Shown: positions 11,186 to 23,824, counted from the stretch's first letter. The stretch: 64,000 nucleotides of DNA from Zea mays (GCF_902167145.1 NC_050098.1:112320207-112384206); one strand, 5' to 3'. The notes: a model not told the origin generated them from the sequence alone. Made by a program: numbers and translations.

Positions 11186-12466
11186 TGTAAGGAAAATGGA
11201 CCTCGACCCATTTGACTAAATGATTTTAGTGTTTGATGATCAACATAACCTGTGGACTAATGTGTTTGCTAGTGTTTGTATCTGTAGTTCACAGGATGCT
11301 AAAGTGACTTGGACTAAGGCATTAAGGAAGCAACACATCAAAAGGAGATATTATGAAGACCATAAGTGAAGATCAACAAGCATTAAGCGAAGTCCAAGAC
11401 ATGAAGAGAGTGTAGCCACTCGCGGGTCGTCCGACACTTTTCCTGGTGGCACTGAGGAGAGCCACCGGACTGTCCGGTGAGACACCAGACTATCCAGTGC
11501 AAGGCTAACACGTGGCAATGGCCACCTGCAACGGTCAATCCAACGGCTAGTGGAGCACCGGACTATTCGATGTGCCGCAGAGAAGCAGCAACTTTTCTGG
11601 AACGACTAGTTTCGAGTTGGGACTTATTTATACTTCACCCAACCAGCTATTTGAAGGTGTGGGAGCCCAAGCAACATACCAACATATGTTATAGACATTT
11701 CTAAGTGCTCATACACCCAAGTGCTTAATTGAATCACTCGGTGATTAGCGTAGGTGCTTTGCGAACTGTTTAGGTTAGTTAGACCGCTTATGCACTTGCT
11801 CTAGGTGAATCCTAGTTAGTTGAGTGAGTTTAGAAAAAACCAACAAAACCTCTCGGCTCTAGTGTGAGTCGTTGTAATTGTACCGAGTGGGGCGAGAGTC
11901 TTGCGAGACTGTGACAACCGAGTTTATGTCACGGTCGCCACCGTGTATCGGAGGGAACGAGGCACGCGACATTTCAGCCAGAAGCTCCATAGTGGAGACG
12001 GTGGAGAGCGTCCGAGAGGAGCCAGAAGCGGAGCACCACTTGCATGTGGAGAAGGTTCGTGGCTCTCTACAGAGTTACTCGACCGTGGTGCTTAGCCCTC
12101 ACGTGGGCTACCCTTTGCGTAGGGACACCCACGAGGACTAGTCGAGACCTTCTGTGTTTGCGGATACCTCGATAAAATATCGACGTCATCCACGAGAGTT
12201 TGCTGTCTCTACTAGCTCTTTATTCTTCTACATTTACTCTCTTTACTTAAGTTGCAATCTTTACTATTCTTAGTGTAGAATATTTAGGATTGGAACTTAA
12301 GTTGCTTTTGCGGTAGAGATAGCAACACTTAGACAAAACCTAGTTTGCACATTCTAGATTGCTTATTTGCACATGTTTTGTTCTAGGGATTTATTTATGG
12401 CCTAGTTTAGAAAGAAGTTTTAGAAGTCCTAATTCACCCCCTTCTTAGGCGTTACGGTTTCCTACA
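11186..12466 (+). repeat. 5' LTR of copia-1 (Ji/Opie-related)
   Basis: This 1281-bp LTR starts TGTAAGGAAAATGG and ends GGTTTCCTACA, giving TG...CA termini with short inverted ends. It is followed two bases later by a primer binding site and then by a gag frame in the same direction, so it is the 5' LTR. The partner LTR must lie right of the window because copia-1 is interrupted by the Opie-like element at 25881 and does not resume here. Confidence 0.85.
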
Positions 12467-12468
12467 AG

Positions 12469-12480
12469 TGGTATTAGAAC
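12469..12480 (+). promoter_or_regulatory. Primer binding site of copia-1
   Basis: TGGTATTAGAAC lies two bases after the LTR. It differs at two positions from TGGTATCAGAGC, the site complementary to initiator methionine tRNA used by many plant copia elements. Confidence 0.8.
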
Positions 12481-12548
12481 CCGATTTGGCTCATTTGAAA
12501 TGTTTTAGCTTCACCGCTAATATAGCCGACGCTTTTTAGAGGAAGGGG

Positions 12549-14428
12549 ATGGATATCCATAGGCCACCACACTTCGACGACACTAACTTCCCATATTATA
12601 GTGATAGAATGGCTTGTTACCTAGAAGCGATTGATCTAGGTATTTGGAGAGTCACTTGTGACGGAATGGAACCACCTCAGAATCCCGAGAAGCTCACCAC
12701 GGGTGACGAAAAAGAAATTCATTTGAATGCTAGAGCCAAAAATTGCTTGTATGAATCTCTTAACATGGAAATTTTCAATCAAGTATTTACCTTGAAAACC
12801 GCTCATGATATTTGGCTAAAGTTGCATGAGCTCCATGATGGCACATCTAATGTCCATGAGCAAAAACATTCCCTAGTTTTAAATGAGTATAATTGCTTTG
12901 CTTTGAAACAAAATGAGCTTGTTAGATACATGTATTCTTGCTTAAATCTTGCGATTATTGAGCTCAACTCTATTGGAATTAATAAGCTAGGTGATGCGAA
13001 CATTGTGAGGAAAATCATCTCCCTTCTACCAGAACAAAGATATGGGAGCATCATCACCATCCTTCACAACCTTGAGGTCTTGAGCCAAATGATCCCGACG
13101 ATTGTGATTGGAAAGATTGAGGCATTTGAGATGTCGCGGAAAATGGGTCAAGAAGAGGAGCCAACTTTTTCAAAGTCATATGCTTTTGCATGTGATGAAC
13201 ACAAAAAGATGAAAGGCAAGAAGAAGGCTCCAAGCTCAAGTGAAGAAGATGATGACAATGATGAAGATGATCAAGCCTCAACATCATCCTTCGAGGACAA
13301 AAAAACAGTCTGATGCGTCGGAAAGATAATGAGGATGATTCACAAGATTAATCTAATGGGTGTGCCCCTGTAGGTCGAGGATCTTATCTTTAACATTGAC
13401 GAAAAGGCAAATAAAGAGAGGATGCTTCGCATGTGGGGAGAAGGGCCACTTCAGGGATAACTGTCCAAACATGGCCAAACCCAAAAAGAGGAAGAGCAAA
13501 TGCAAGGCGATTACAAGTGTTAAAACTTGGGTTGATTATTCAAGCGAAGATGATCCTCCAAGGACTCGCAACCACTGTTCTTCATCACGCTCCTCACGAT
13601 TATCTCAAAAATGCCTTATGGCAAGAGATAAATCAAGTATCCCATCCTCTAGTGATGATAGTGATGAGTGTGATGGTGAGGGAAAGCCCTCCGTAGATGA
13701 GCTTGCGCATGCCATGAAATTGTTTGAGGATGTTTGCACTAAACAAAAGGCTCAACTTAAAACTTTGAATAATAAGTTGCTTAGCTTTCAAAATGATTAT
13801 AAATGTTTGCTAGAAAAGTTTGAAACATTTGCAAATTTGAATTGTGAGCTAAAAACTAAAATTGAGCAATTAGTGTCTAATTCTTCATCCTCAACTATCG
13901 ACAATAAACTTGTCAAAAAGAATGAAAAACTTAAGACTAAGTTAGCTAGCTCTCAAGAAGCCATTGAAAACTTGTTCGAAAAATGGAAATTCTTAGCATA
14001 CATAATAATGAGCTAACTAAGCTAGAGAATATTGGTAGCACCCCAGGAGCATCTTTAGTTGAAATTTCTGAAATTATTAAGAAAGATGCTTCGACTTCTT
14101 GCTTTGATTTAATTGATGATTCTAATCCCTGCAATTAAGTTCTTGTTAAGAATGTTGTTATAGAAACATGCTTAGATGAGATTGCAATGCAGAATGAGCA
14201 ATTAAGGCAAGAGGTGGCTCGCCTAGGCAAGGCTTTGTATGACAAGAAAAGCAAAGCAAAATAGACCCAACCTGCTCAGGATAACACCATTGTGGGAGTG
14301 AACAAGCTTGTGGAGGGAGAAACTGTGGTTCGTAGGCTATGCCACAAGAAAGGCCAAAAGTCTTACCGATGCAAGGCGAAGACCAGTGAAAAGCAAAAGA
14401 AAAAACGAATAAGCAAAATCTCTAACAC
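12549..14428 (+). pseudogene. gag: copia-1 gag, first part, broken
   Basis: The first open frame (12549-13313, 254 residues) is a SIRE/Opie-type Gag. It has an N-terminal block with PPHFDDTNFPYYSDRM, then a UBN2-like region with ARAKNCLYES, IWLKLHELHDGTS and IGKIEAFEMSRKMGQ, and an acidic tail. A frameshift follows. From about 13390 another frame carries the CCHC zinc knuckle CFACGEKGHFRDNC and a coiled-coil part to about 13990, then another shift and stops near 14137 and 14262. A second knuckle-like block (CHKKGQKSYRCKAK) lies near 14341. Copia-2 inserted at 14428, and the C-terminus resumes at 25588. Gag packages element RNA into particles. This copy cannot make a full protein. Confidence 0.88.
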
Positions 14429-16532
14429 TGAAAGTGCATTCATCCCTTTTGTGAGTTTTGATGATTTGGATAACAACACATTTAAAGGTCTAACAAGTTT
14501 GCTAAGTGTTGAACAGGAAATTCAGTATGATGAACATACTTGAATAGTGTATAATGATCAGTGAACAAATGTTCAACACAAGGTTAAATAACCAGTGAGA
14601 CAATGCAAATGGATATAATATGGTCTCTATATTGGTTTGAATATATGGACAAGACCTGAGAAATCATTATGCATAAATTTGATCAGAATAGAGGTTGAAG
14701 TGATTAAGAGGATTGGTCAAGCCAAAGTGAATGAAATATGAGGAATCATGAATTGGCTTGACCATATTACTATTAGTCCATATATGAATCTATGAGAATC
14801 AAACTAGAGCTTGATTGATCTTTGCACTTATATCTAGATGACATTCAAGCAAGGTTCACAATATCAAAGAAATGATTCTCTCAATGGATGCTCAATGTGA
14901 TGTGACTCAAGAATGGCTTGATAGGGTGAAGATAGCAAGGAAAGGGCTTCGAGGAACTAAGCGAAGGTGAAGGCCAAGAGACGGCTTGTGGACCGAGGTA
15001 CCATGGCTAAGGTGAAGAAGATAGTACTTGCACTAAGTCGATGAACTAATCAGCTATGAAGAGTTATAATATGTTGATGCATCAGTAAGGTGACTTGAAG
15101 CCATGATTTGAACTCATATATGGTGATATGGTACAAGTCAAAGGGTTTGATTTGTGTTTGCTTCAAAAAGTGAGACAAAGATGTTTGTGATCCTTATGAA
15201 GCAACGCCATGGAGAAATCACACATGAGACACCAATCACTCAAGGAGTTTACTTAATTATATTTTATTTAACTTGAGTATAGGAATCGTCGTACTATCAA
15301 GGGGGATCCAAAAAGAAGATTGATGTTGGTACTAAAGCTCAAAATCCTTGATCCAAAACTCTATTTTACCGTTGTTAATCCTTAGTGAAATATGTAGTAC
15401 AACCTTTTTAAGTCTATCTTGGCCAAAATTGCTCTCTGGAAAATACTGGTTCAGCTAGTTTTCAGGCTGGTTTAGCTGGTATTCAAATACTGGTTCAGCT
15501 GGTTTTTAGGCTGGTTCAGCTGGTATTCAAATACTAGTTCAGCCGGACACTCAACCGGTTTTCAGTCTGGTGGAAACCGGTTCAACCGTTTTTGCACTGT
15601 TCACTTTTTTCTGCCAGTCTGCTGTGTCAGCCAAAAAGCTGTGTGTAGCTTTTTGAAAACCGGTTCAACCGGTTTTTGTGCAGAAAAGTAAAAAACGACT
15701 AGTTTTGGAGCCCCACCTATATATACTCACTCCTACCTCTCTCCCCACACATGAGCACGACTGGACCTCCATTTCTAACCTGAGAAACACCTCCCACTCC
15801 CTCTGACACATCTCTTGCCTCTCCCATTTCAAATCTTTGGAGAGAAATCTTTGAGTGAGATTGAAGAGCTGCGATTTTTGTGCTTCATCTCCAAATCCTT
15901 CTTATTCTTCTTGATTCGAGCTTTGGTACTACATCGAGTTCTTTATGGATTCATTACTCTTGGAGCTTCTAGCTCCTAGACGACTAGGTGTCTCTTGTGA
16001 GTCTCCAAATCTTGTGGAAGACCACAAGAAAGTTTGTATTACCCGCTCATTTGAGCAAAGATTATTGTGTGGGCTTGACCTTTGTGGTCGGCAAAGGGAG
16101 GATTAGGGTTGAAGGAGACACGGCTCTTTGTGGGCGCCTCAACGAGGAAGTAGGGCACCTTGGTGGTGTGACCGAACCTCGGGATAAATCTTGTGTCTCT
16201 TGTGTTCTTGCTCATTATGTTTGTTTGTGTTCTTCGTTCTCTCACCATTCAGTGGAAGATTTGTTTATATCTTTTTGGTGTGTGGATTTTGAGAAGTGCC
16301 CTTCTTAGATCTACTACTTTGAACCCTGTGGATCAATTAGAACATCTCATTTCCAAAGTTAACTCGGTGGATTTCGAGATCAATTCAGTTTTATATCTCA
16401 TTCTTTAGTTGAGCTCGTGCAAACCGGTTGAACCGGTTTTGACACTGGTTGAACCGGTTTTACCCAGTTCGTTTCTAGTTTTTTTGAAAAAAAATTCCAC
16501 TTGCCTATTCACCCCCCTCTAGGCAACTTTCA
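14429..16532 (+). repeat. 5' LTR of copia-2
   Basis: The LTR is 2104 bp and starts TGAAAGTGCATTC. A 44-bp unit starting AAATACTGGTTCAGCT repeats at 15441-15484 and 15485-15528, with a third partial copy to 15546. Palindromic AACCGGTT motifs cluster at 15553-15675 and 16424-16465. A CTATATATACTC box near 15717 is the likely LTR promoter. The short ORFs at 15988-16408 recur at the same offset in the other LTR and are not genes. Confidence 0.9.
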
Positions 16533-16534
16533 AT

Positions 16535-16546
16535 TGGTATCAGAGC
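16535..16546 (+). promoter_or_regulatory. Primer binding site of copia-2
   Basis: TGGTATCAGAGC lies two bases after the 5' LTR. It is a perfect match to the site complementary to initiator methionine tRNA. Confidence 0.93.
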
Positions 16547-16587
16547 CTAATCCTCGTTCTAACGCTTAACCGCGTGAGGAAAAGATC

Positions 16588-18161
16588 ATGTCGGGGGGAC
16601 TAAGAAACGATAGTGCTTCTAAGCTTGAAAACGTTGAGGTTGCCTCGACTTCATCTTTTGGTGAAGATGTTGATCCTAGGGCAATAGATCTTGCCATGAG
16701 AATCGCCGAAAGGATGTTCCTCAAAATGAAGGAAGATGAGGCGAAGAACAAGATTGAAGAAGAAGAAAATGATCGATGGAGACCAAACGACGAATCCACC
16801 TCTTCACAAGGTTCGTCTTTAAATCCACTTCTCTTATGTGCTTTGTCGCTAATGGTAGTGACAGTGAAAGCGAAAGTGAGGATGAGGATGAACATGAAAG
16901 TGATAGTGAAGATGATGATGATCTTCAACAATTCTTCACTCAGCTAAGTAAGAAAAATCGGATGAGCTTGCTCAAACTCATGGAAAGAGCGGAAGAACAA
17001 AAAGAAATGCTTCATAAGCAAGAAGACTTCCTCATCAGAAAAATCGAAGACTTAGAGAAGTTGACCAAAGAGCATGAGAAGCTAAAGTGTTCTCATGATG
17101 ATTTTGTCCAAAGGTATGAACACATTTCAATTGAGCAAATTAAAGTTGTTCATCATTCATCATATATTGCTCAATTGGAAAATAAAAATGCTATGCTCAA
17201 GAACACAATAGAAAAGCTAAATATTGAAAATCTAGCTTTGCAAGAAAAACATGATATGCTTGTGTGCTCTCATAATAAATTCATGGATTCACATATCATG
17301 TTAGAAATGACTCATGAGGTTGTGTTAACTAATTTGAAATCATACCAACCTCACATATGCACATGTACTCAAATAGAAACTATATTACCATGTGCTAACA
17401 ATTGTTGTTATCAAGCAAGCCAATCTTCCATTGAGCTAGAAATTTCAGGAATTAGTGATATTTCTATCACACAAGAAAATAAAGAGCTAAAGGAAGAAGT
17501 TGGAAGGCTAATAAAGAGCTTAACTTTTTTGAAGGGAAAGTGTCATGCTCAACCTTCTCACGATAACCGTGATAACATGGTGAAGAAGCTTGAGAAGGGG
17601 ACAACCGCAACATGCACAAACCCCCTTCAAAAGAATGCTAAGTTCCCTAAGAAATGCATGAGAAAACATCAAGAGAAGAAAGACAAAGCTCATGACAAGT
17701 GTCTCAACCACGCCTCCACATGCTCCACACAAGGTAACAAACAAGCCACTCTTCCAAATAAGAGAAGATGCACTAGAAAGTGTTATCAATGTCACGAGAA
17801 GAGACATGAGATTAAGTCATGTCCCTACATAAAAGATAGTGGCTTAACTTTAGAAAGAAAGAGGCTCACTAACCATGTAGCAAACAAGAAGCAAGGTAAG
17901 AAGGAGCCTTGCAAAATTAAAAATCAGATTTGCTACACTTGCCGAAGAAAGGGACACCTATGCAAGGATTGTCCCATGAGTAAGTTTCCTAAGCCTATCA
18001 TGTCAATTCATTCATATTCTCTTAGGAGACCCAAAAATGAGACTTGTGCTAGAAAGGTGATGAGTTCACCACATTCTAAGAATAAGGCTATTTGGGTGCC
18101 TAAGTCCTTATTGGCTAACCTTGATGGACCTATCATGAGATGGGTATCAAAATGTACTTAA
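16588..18161 (+). pseudogene. gag: copia-2 gag-like coiled-coil protein, frameshifted
   Basis: It begins MSGGLRNDSASKLENVEV at 16588, but the frame shifts at about 16800-16850. The main body lies in another frame (to 18161). That body has an acidic Ser/Asp/Glu run (SDSESESEDEDEHES), a long coiled coil (LLKLMERAEEQKEML through LQEKHDMLVCSHNK), a Lys-rich part, and two CCHC-type knuckles, CYQCHEKRHEIKSC and CYTCRRKGHLCKDC. It ends with a WVPKSLLANLDGPIMRWV block seen in SIRE-type Gag C-termini. The N-terminal UBN2-type Gag domain of copia-1 is absent. This is the only coding region of the element, which suggests selection only for RNA binding or particle association. Confidence 0.8.
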
Positions 18162-21100
18162 TAAGTTTTGCAGGTATCTAGAGATGATATGAAGCTTTGG
18201 GTGCTTGAGCAGTTTAACTCAATCCTTATCTCAAGCTATCAATCTTAGATTGACTATTTTTTAAGATTGACCCAAAGATGAATGAGTTGTTATATCACTG
18301 ACTTCATAGTCATCTCTAGCAAGAACTTGTGTTATAGGGAATAATGATTAACCTTTGTGGGAATCAAGCAAAAGGCCTACAACCAAGTGATATCCAAAGG
18401 ATGGTAACAATTAAATCTTAAGTGCACATTGTTTTTAATTAGTATATTCCTTTGTGTCTTTTGTAGCCACATAGGAAAAATGAAGCACTTGAGAATGAAC
18501 TTAAAATATTTTACCTTGTCTTGGAAAAGTTCCAATCATATGGTAGATTGCAAGTTTATATATTTTATATTGTGACAATCTACATGCTTTAAATTAGTTG
18601 TATGTATCTTGTGGCATATTTTAAATTTATTATCGTATTATTGCCATGACCTAGACATAAAGAGGATTATCCCATGTTCTTAAATAAATAGAGTGCTAAG
18701 TAAGAAATTCAAATTATTAAAGCACTTACCAAAAGGGGAATTCTCTATATGGCTAGAGTTGTGAGACTAATGTTTCTATCTAAGTGTTTATGTAGTCTCA
18801 CAACATGAGAATGTGTTTCTCAAATGGAACGTGTCATTTAACATTCAAAGAAGATCAACCCAATACTATGTGATGTATTCCTTCTTGTTTAAAATGGTTT
18901 TGAGTCTTCTACATTACACTCACCATGTTATGAACTAAACTTGCCCTATAAACTTAATTAAATAATCATGCTACTTTCATCTTTTTTCAATTGATGTTAT
19001 GCATGATGCTTGTAAGGGTAATTAGTTCATATCATGAGGTTTCCTTATTTTAGTAACCTTCTTGACATTCATATACTAGATGTTGCTAAATAGGAAACTA
19101 TTGCTTGTGTTTCAAATGCAATCTCTTTTAAGATATTTCATGGAAATTCACAAGTAGAGATTGTGCTCTTTCAATTGATAAAATCACAAGCATTAAATGT
19201 TAATCTTCACCTAAAAGAAAGATTAGGAATGCTCAAGGCAAAGGTATGGAACTAGTTGCTTCAATTGGTAGTTGATCAATAGTAGTTTCTTTCAAGTGGT
19301 ATTCTTTCAATTGGTAATAATCTATTCTATGGAAAGAAATGTCAATATGAAGGTTAAATTCCTTTGGTCTTAAATTTGTAAATTGGTGCATATTGTTAAT
19401 TCACTCCTCCATGTGCATTAACTTAAAAGGAATTTAATTTATGCCTTTATGCCTCATAAATGATGATTTATTTGCCATTCATATATAAATATCATCATTC
19501 ATTAAATACTTCCTTGTACCACTAATATCTCTTTTCAAAGTTCTTTTTGACTAGTTTTAAAAGGAAAATAGATAACAAGCTAAAGAAGGAAGTCTCCACA
19601 AATGAAGAAAAGAAGAATACTTAGATGACACCATCTCATATAGTAAGATCTTTCAATTGATATAACAAATGGTACATTCTATATGGTGGTAAGTATTCTT
19701 AGGCATAAGTTTATTCATTGCAAATTTGTCATGCCTTGACCAATATATCTAATGTACTCCTCATGCGACTCTTATTTGAATTGAAAGTGCATTTGACAAC
19801 TCATTCAAATACTTGATGCACATATCTGGGGGAGCACATTATATATCTTGTGTCTTCGAGAATAAGTTTCTCTTGAGTAAGCTATACTAAGACAATCCAT
19901 AATGTTAAATTTGCATCTCATTCATATGGATTGTAACCTTCATTTTCTAAATAGCTACTCTTGATGCAGTTTAAAATTCTCTTATCGTTAAATCTAAAAG
20001 TGCATATAAATCCTTTCTTTCAGTTGATATTCATCATATGCATATACACTAACATGGATATGAATTTTGAACTATAAAAGGTGCAATTAGTGATCCATAC
20101 TCTTTAAATTTTGGAAACCTACAAATTGATATCTTAGGAATCTACTTCAATTCGTATCCATATGCTTCACACTAGGATTGGATCACTAAGTTGTAAATTC
20201 CATGTATAACTTGTCTTTATGATATGAATGCTTATGCGACTAACCTTGATAAGCTAGGTGCACCAACGGTCAAGCTAGGTTCATCATCAAGAAGGCAACA
20301 CGATGATGTATCAAGAAAAGGAGAAAACGCTCCTATTCTTAACTCTAGTTTTATTTGTGTGATTAAATATTGACTTGAAACCATATAAGATGGCTGTCAA
20401 GTATATGTGGGTGCCTACACAAAGAGAAAAGACCACAATAAGGACTGTGTGGGTTCTCAAGGCTCTTACTACTAATCTCAAAGGACCCAATTCAAATTGG
20501 GTACCAAGATATGAAGCTTAAACTTGTTTTGCAGGATCACTCCTTCAATGGATCAAGTTGGGTGCTCGATAATGAATGTATAAATCATATTTGGAGATAG
20601 TAGCAAGAGTGGTAACAACTGAATCTTAAGTGCATATTATTTTCAAATCTTATCTCTTTTGTGACTTGTGTAGCCACTAAGGGAAAAGAAGCACTTGAGG
20701 ATATACATCAGTTATTGATTATGAAATAAAGGTCCAATTGAAATATGAATGAACATTATCATATGGTGAACAATCCAAATTATGTGACGTATTCTCTATC
20801 TAGCTAATTTGGATTTGATTCTTCTATATTAGACACTCACCATAATATGGATTAAGTCAGCCCTTTAAACTTTATTGAACAACCATGCATATTATCCATG
20901 TCATTCAAAATATATTATGCATGAGGGCTCGAGGGGAATTTAGTCCATATTATGAGGTTTCTCTATTTTAGCAACTCGTTTGCCTTTCACATATAAAGGG
21001 TTGCTAAATAAGAAACTAGTGCTTGTGCTACTAATGCCATCTCTTGTGTTGAGTTTATCCATAGAAAATCTATTTTAAGAGATGGTGCTTGTTTTAAATT

Positions 21101-23808
21101 GGATAAATCACAAGGTTAAAGGATATTATTCAACTAAAGTAAGATGAAGTTGATAAGAGACCAAGGTATGAAAACTTCCTCTCCTTCAGTTGTTTTTAGT
21201 ATTCTATCCTTAGTGGGATGTACCATAGTATAGGTTAAATTCATTGCATTATAAAATGTTCAATAGTGCATATAACTTTGATATCAACTATATGTGTGCA
21301 CTAATTTAAAGGAATTTAATCTATCCTTTTGGGTTTCGAGAATGATGATTCATTTTCCATCCACATATAAGGATTATCATTTGTGAAACCCTCCCTTGTG
21401 TTTCTAATGCTCTCTTTTCTAAGTGTTTCAATAAGGTCCTTCCAAGTGCTTTCAAGATGGATTCAAAATCATGGATATAGGAGTCTTGGTTGTTTCAATC
21501 ATTGAGTTTCAATTGATCTCATATCAAGTATGATCGAATCAAGAAAAGATGAAAGAAGTTCAAGATCACTTGGTTGGATGAAATCGTAAAGAGAAAAGAG
21601 ATCACAATGATTCAAGAAGGGAGTTACACTTTTTTGTCAACCAAATAATGAAGATGTAGTGACATATTTATATGATATCCTTCATTATGAGGTTTGAGGT
21701 ACATATTAGCGTGCTTTAACCTTCAGGATTTCAATTGATATACTTTCAGTTCTTAAACTTTCAATTGGTTTAATTTTCATCATCTACGTAAAGCATGTTA
21801 TGTTAAACCAAGATATAGTGCAAACATCTCCTTTAACCTCATATTGTTGATGTGCATGAGTGTACTTTGTGTACTCTTACATGTACAAATTGAGAGAGAG
21901 TTTAGCCTATATCCTATGAAACTAATGATTTCTTTCAAGTTCATGTTGTGTAGTCTCACACCTTGGAGAACATCAAATGAGGATGAATGGTTCCATAGAA
22001 ATGAAAATGAGTTTCTCTTGAACCTATCAAGAAAATGAGTTTCTCTTGATCGTTTGAAGAGGATAAGTTTCTCTTTGAAATGTCAAGCCTATCAAAAGCT
22101 AAGATAGAAATCCATGATTATAATGGAGACCATGTGGAGTGGAACAAAGGTGTGTCACTCCATGAACTATTGTATTACATTTGTGTATCTAGGCTCTTAC
22201 ATGCTAGTGTGTGCATGTATATGCAATAGCTTAAGTCACACAATAAGGTTAAACTTGTGGTGATGATTAAAGAATCTCTAGATATTTGATTAATACCTCT
22301 TGTGGTGATGTCATAAGTTAGTCTTAAGTCATCTTAGTGAGGTATGAATCAAACATGCTAACTTCTCAAGAATCTTGGCTTGAAATATTGCATATCATGT
22401 CTATTAGTATACCTTTTGATTATGAGCATTTCCTTCAATTGGTACAATTTCACATTTTCATACTTTATTTGTACCAAGGTTCAAATTGTAGAACTTAATC
22501 CCCTGGCCTCACAAGTCCAAGTGCATAAGCTAAACAAGTATTCATCACTTGTATGCACACATTTAGGGGAGAATAGTCTATAATTTGAATCTTTGAGACT
22601 AACTTCATTTTCAAGTCTATTATATGTGTAGTCTCAAATTAGAAAGGAATTTTCGGGCAAAGACAATCGCTTCCACTACAAATTTTGATGGGTATCAAAG
22701 ATTATTTGCTCCTATAAATGTATCTTTTATACATTTCATAATAGAATGAGTTTCTCTTATATATGCTATTCCAATGTCATCTAAAATTGATAAATATGTA
22801 TCACATCCTTTTGGATTGCAAATGTCTAAAGTAGCATAGCTTATAAATTCTCCTGTCTAGCACTTAATTGATTAAATAGTGCACATGTTCCTTATGTTGC
22901 ATGATTATGTTCAGTTGATACTCCTTTTATGCTAATGGTACTTTAAATTGCAAATAAGTACTCTCAATAGGTATCAATTGAATTCGTATATATGTGCGCA
23001 CTAAAACTTGAGGAGAACTTAGTGTAATATGCAATTAGTCATATGCTTTTCTAACAAATTGTATCAATTGATGGTTTTCAATTGATACTTTTCGTACATG
23101 ATCACTAGCTGTAGAATCCATACTTGTGCAATTTTCATGTTGCCTCTTGTTATAATAAGAAAATGATATGTGACATCTAGACTCCAGGTATCAAGATTCA
23201 TCTTTCGATTTAGTATGACAATCTTCATTTGATATCTTGGACCTATGTCACAACTATGCCAACAAGAGCTTGCAAATGAATTCTAATCCAACACAAGTCT
23301 GGAAACCCCTTGAAAAGTTAAACGCAAAGGTACATCACTTCATGTCACTTCTACGTTACTTTTGTGTCATCTAAGGACCCTTTTCATGATAGCATGTTCA
23401 AATCTTACTTAATCATAATTTCTACCCTTTATATTCTTTGTATCCTTTTTGAAGATTTATCACAAAGGGGGAGAAATTGTGCATTAAAGCTTACCTTTAG
23501 TCTTATGTAACTAAGTGTAAGAATACTTTTGAAAAGGGGAAGAATCATAAGTAAAAAAATAAGATGTGAGAATTGTTGAGTGCATAGTATGTCATGAGCA
23601 TCACATTTATTTTATGACACACTGCACCCCACGAATAGTATGATATATGTTGTCTCCATACTGTGTCCCAAATATGTGCTTTTGGCATTTGAGGCCAAAA
23701 GTGGTATTTTCTGAAATGCACATATTTAGGGGGAGGAAACTATATCATAGGATTCAAAATCTTATTTATCAAATCTTATGTAAGCTTTAAATGTGTTGTC
23801 ATCAATCA
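18162..23808 (+). repeat. Non-coding interior of copia-2 built from diverged repeat modules
   Basis: There is no pol. Diverged tandem blocks can be aligned: about 18400-19560 with about 20610-21450 (for example TCTTAAGTGCA...TGTAGCCAC at 18415/20625 and ATATTATGAGGTTT-type text at 19030/20950). Three copies of a hairpin with GAGACTA...TAGTCTC arms occur. The TTTCAATTGGTA/TTTCAATTGATA motif recurs many times between 18984 and 23090. Polypurine GGGGGAG-type modules recur at 18733, 19827, 22557 and 23736. A decayed protease-like WVLD motif lies at 20555-20600. ORFs at 21844 and 22380 are too short and unlike anything known. Confidence 0.75.
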
Positions 23809-23824
23809 CCAAAAATGGGGAGAT
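23809..23824 (+). promoter_or_regulatory. Polypurine tract of copia-2
   Basis: CCAAAAATGGGGAGAT sits directly before the 3' LTR. It is the plus-strand primer position expected for an LTR element in this orientation. Confidence 0.85.

Noticed and set aside
15988..16408. ORFs of 69-106 codons on both strands
   Set aside because: They are duplicated at 25058-25478 because they lie in the two LTRs of copia-2. They are leader sequence, not genes.
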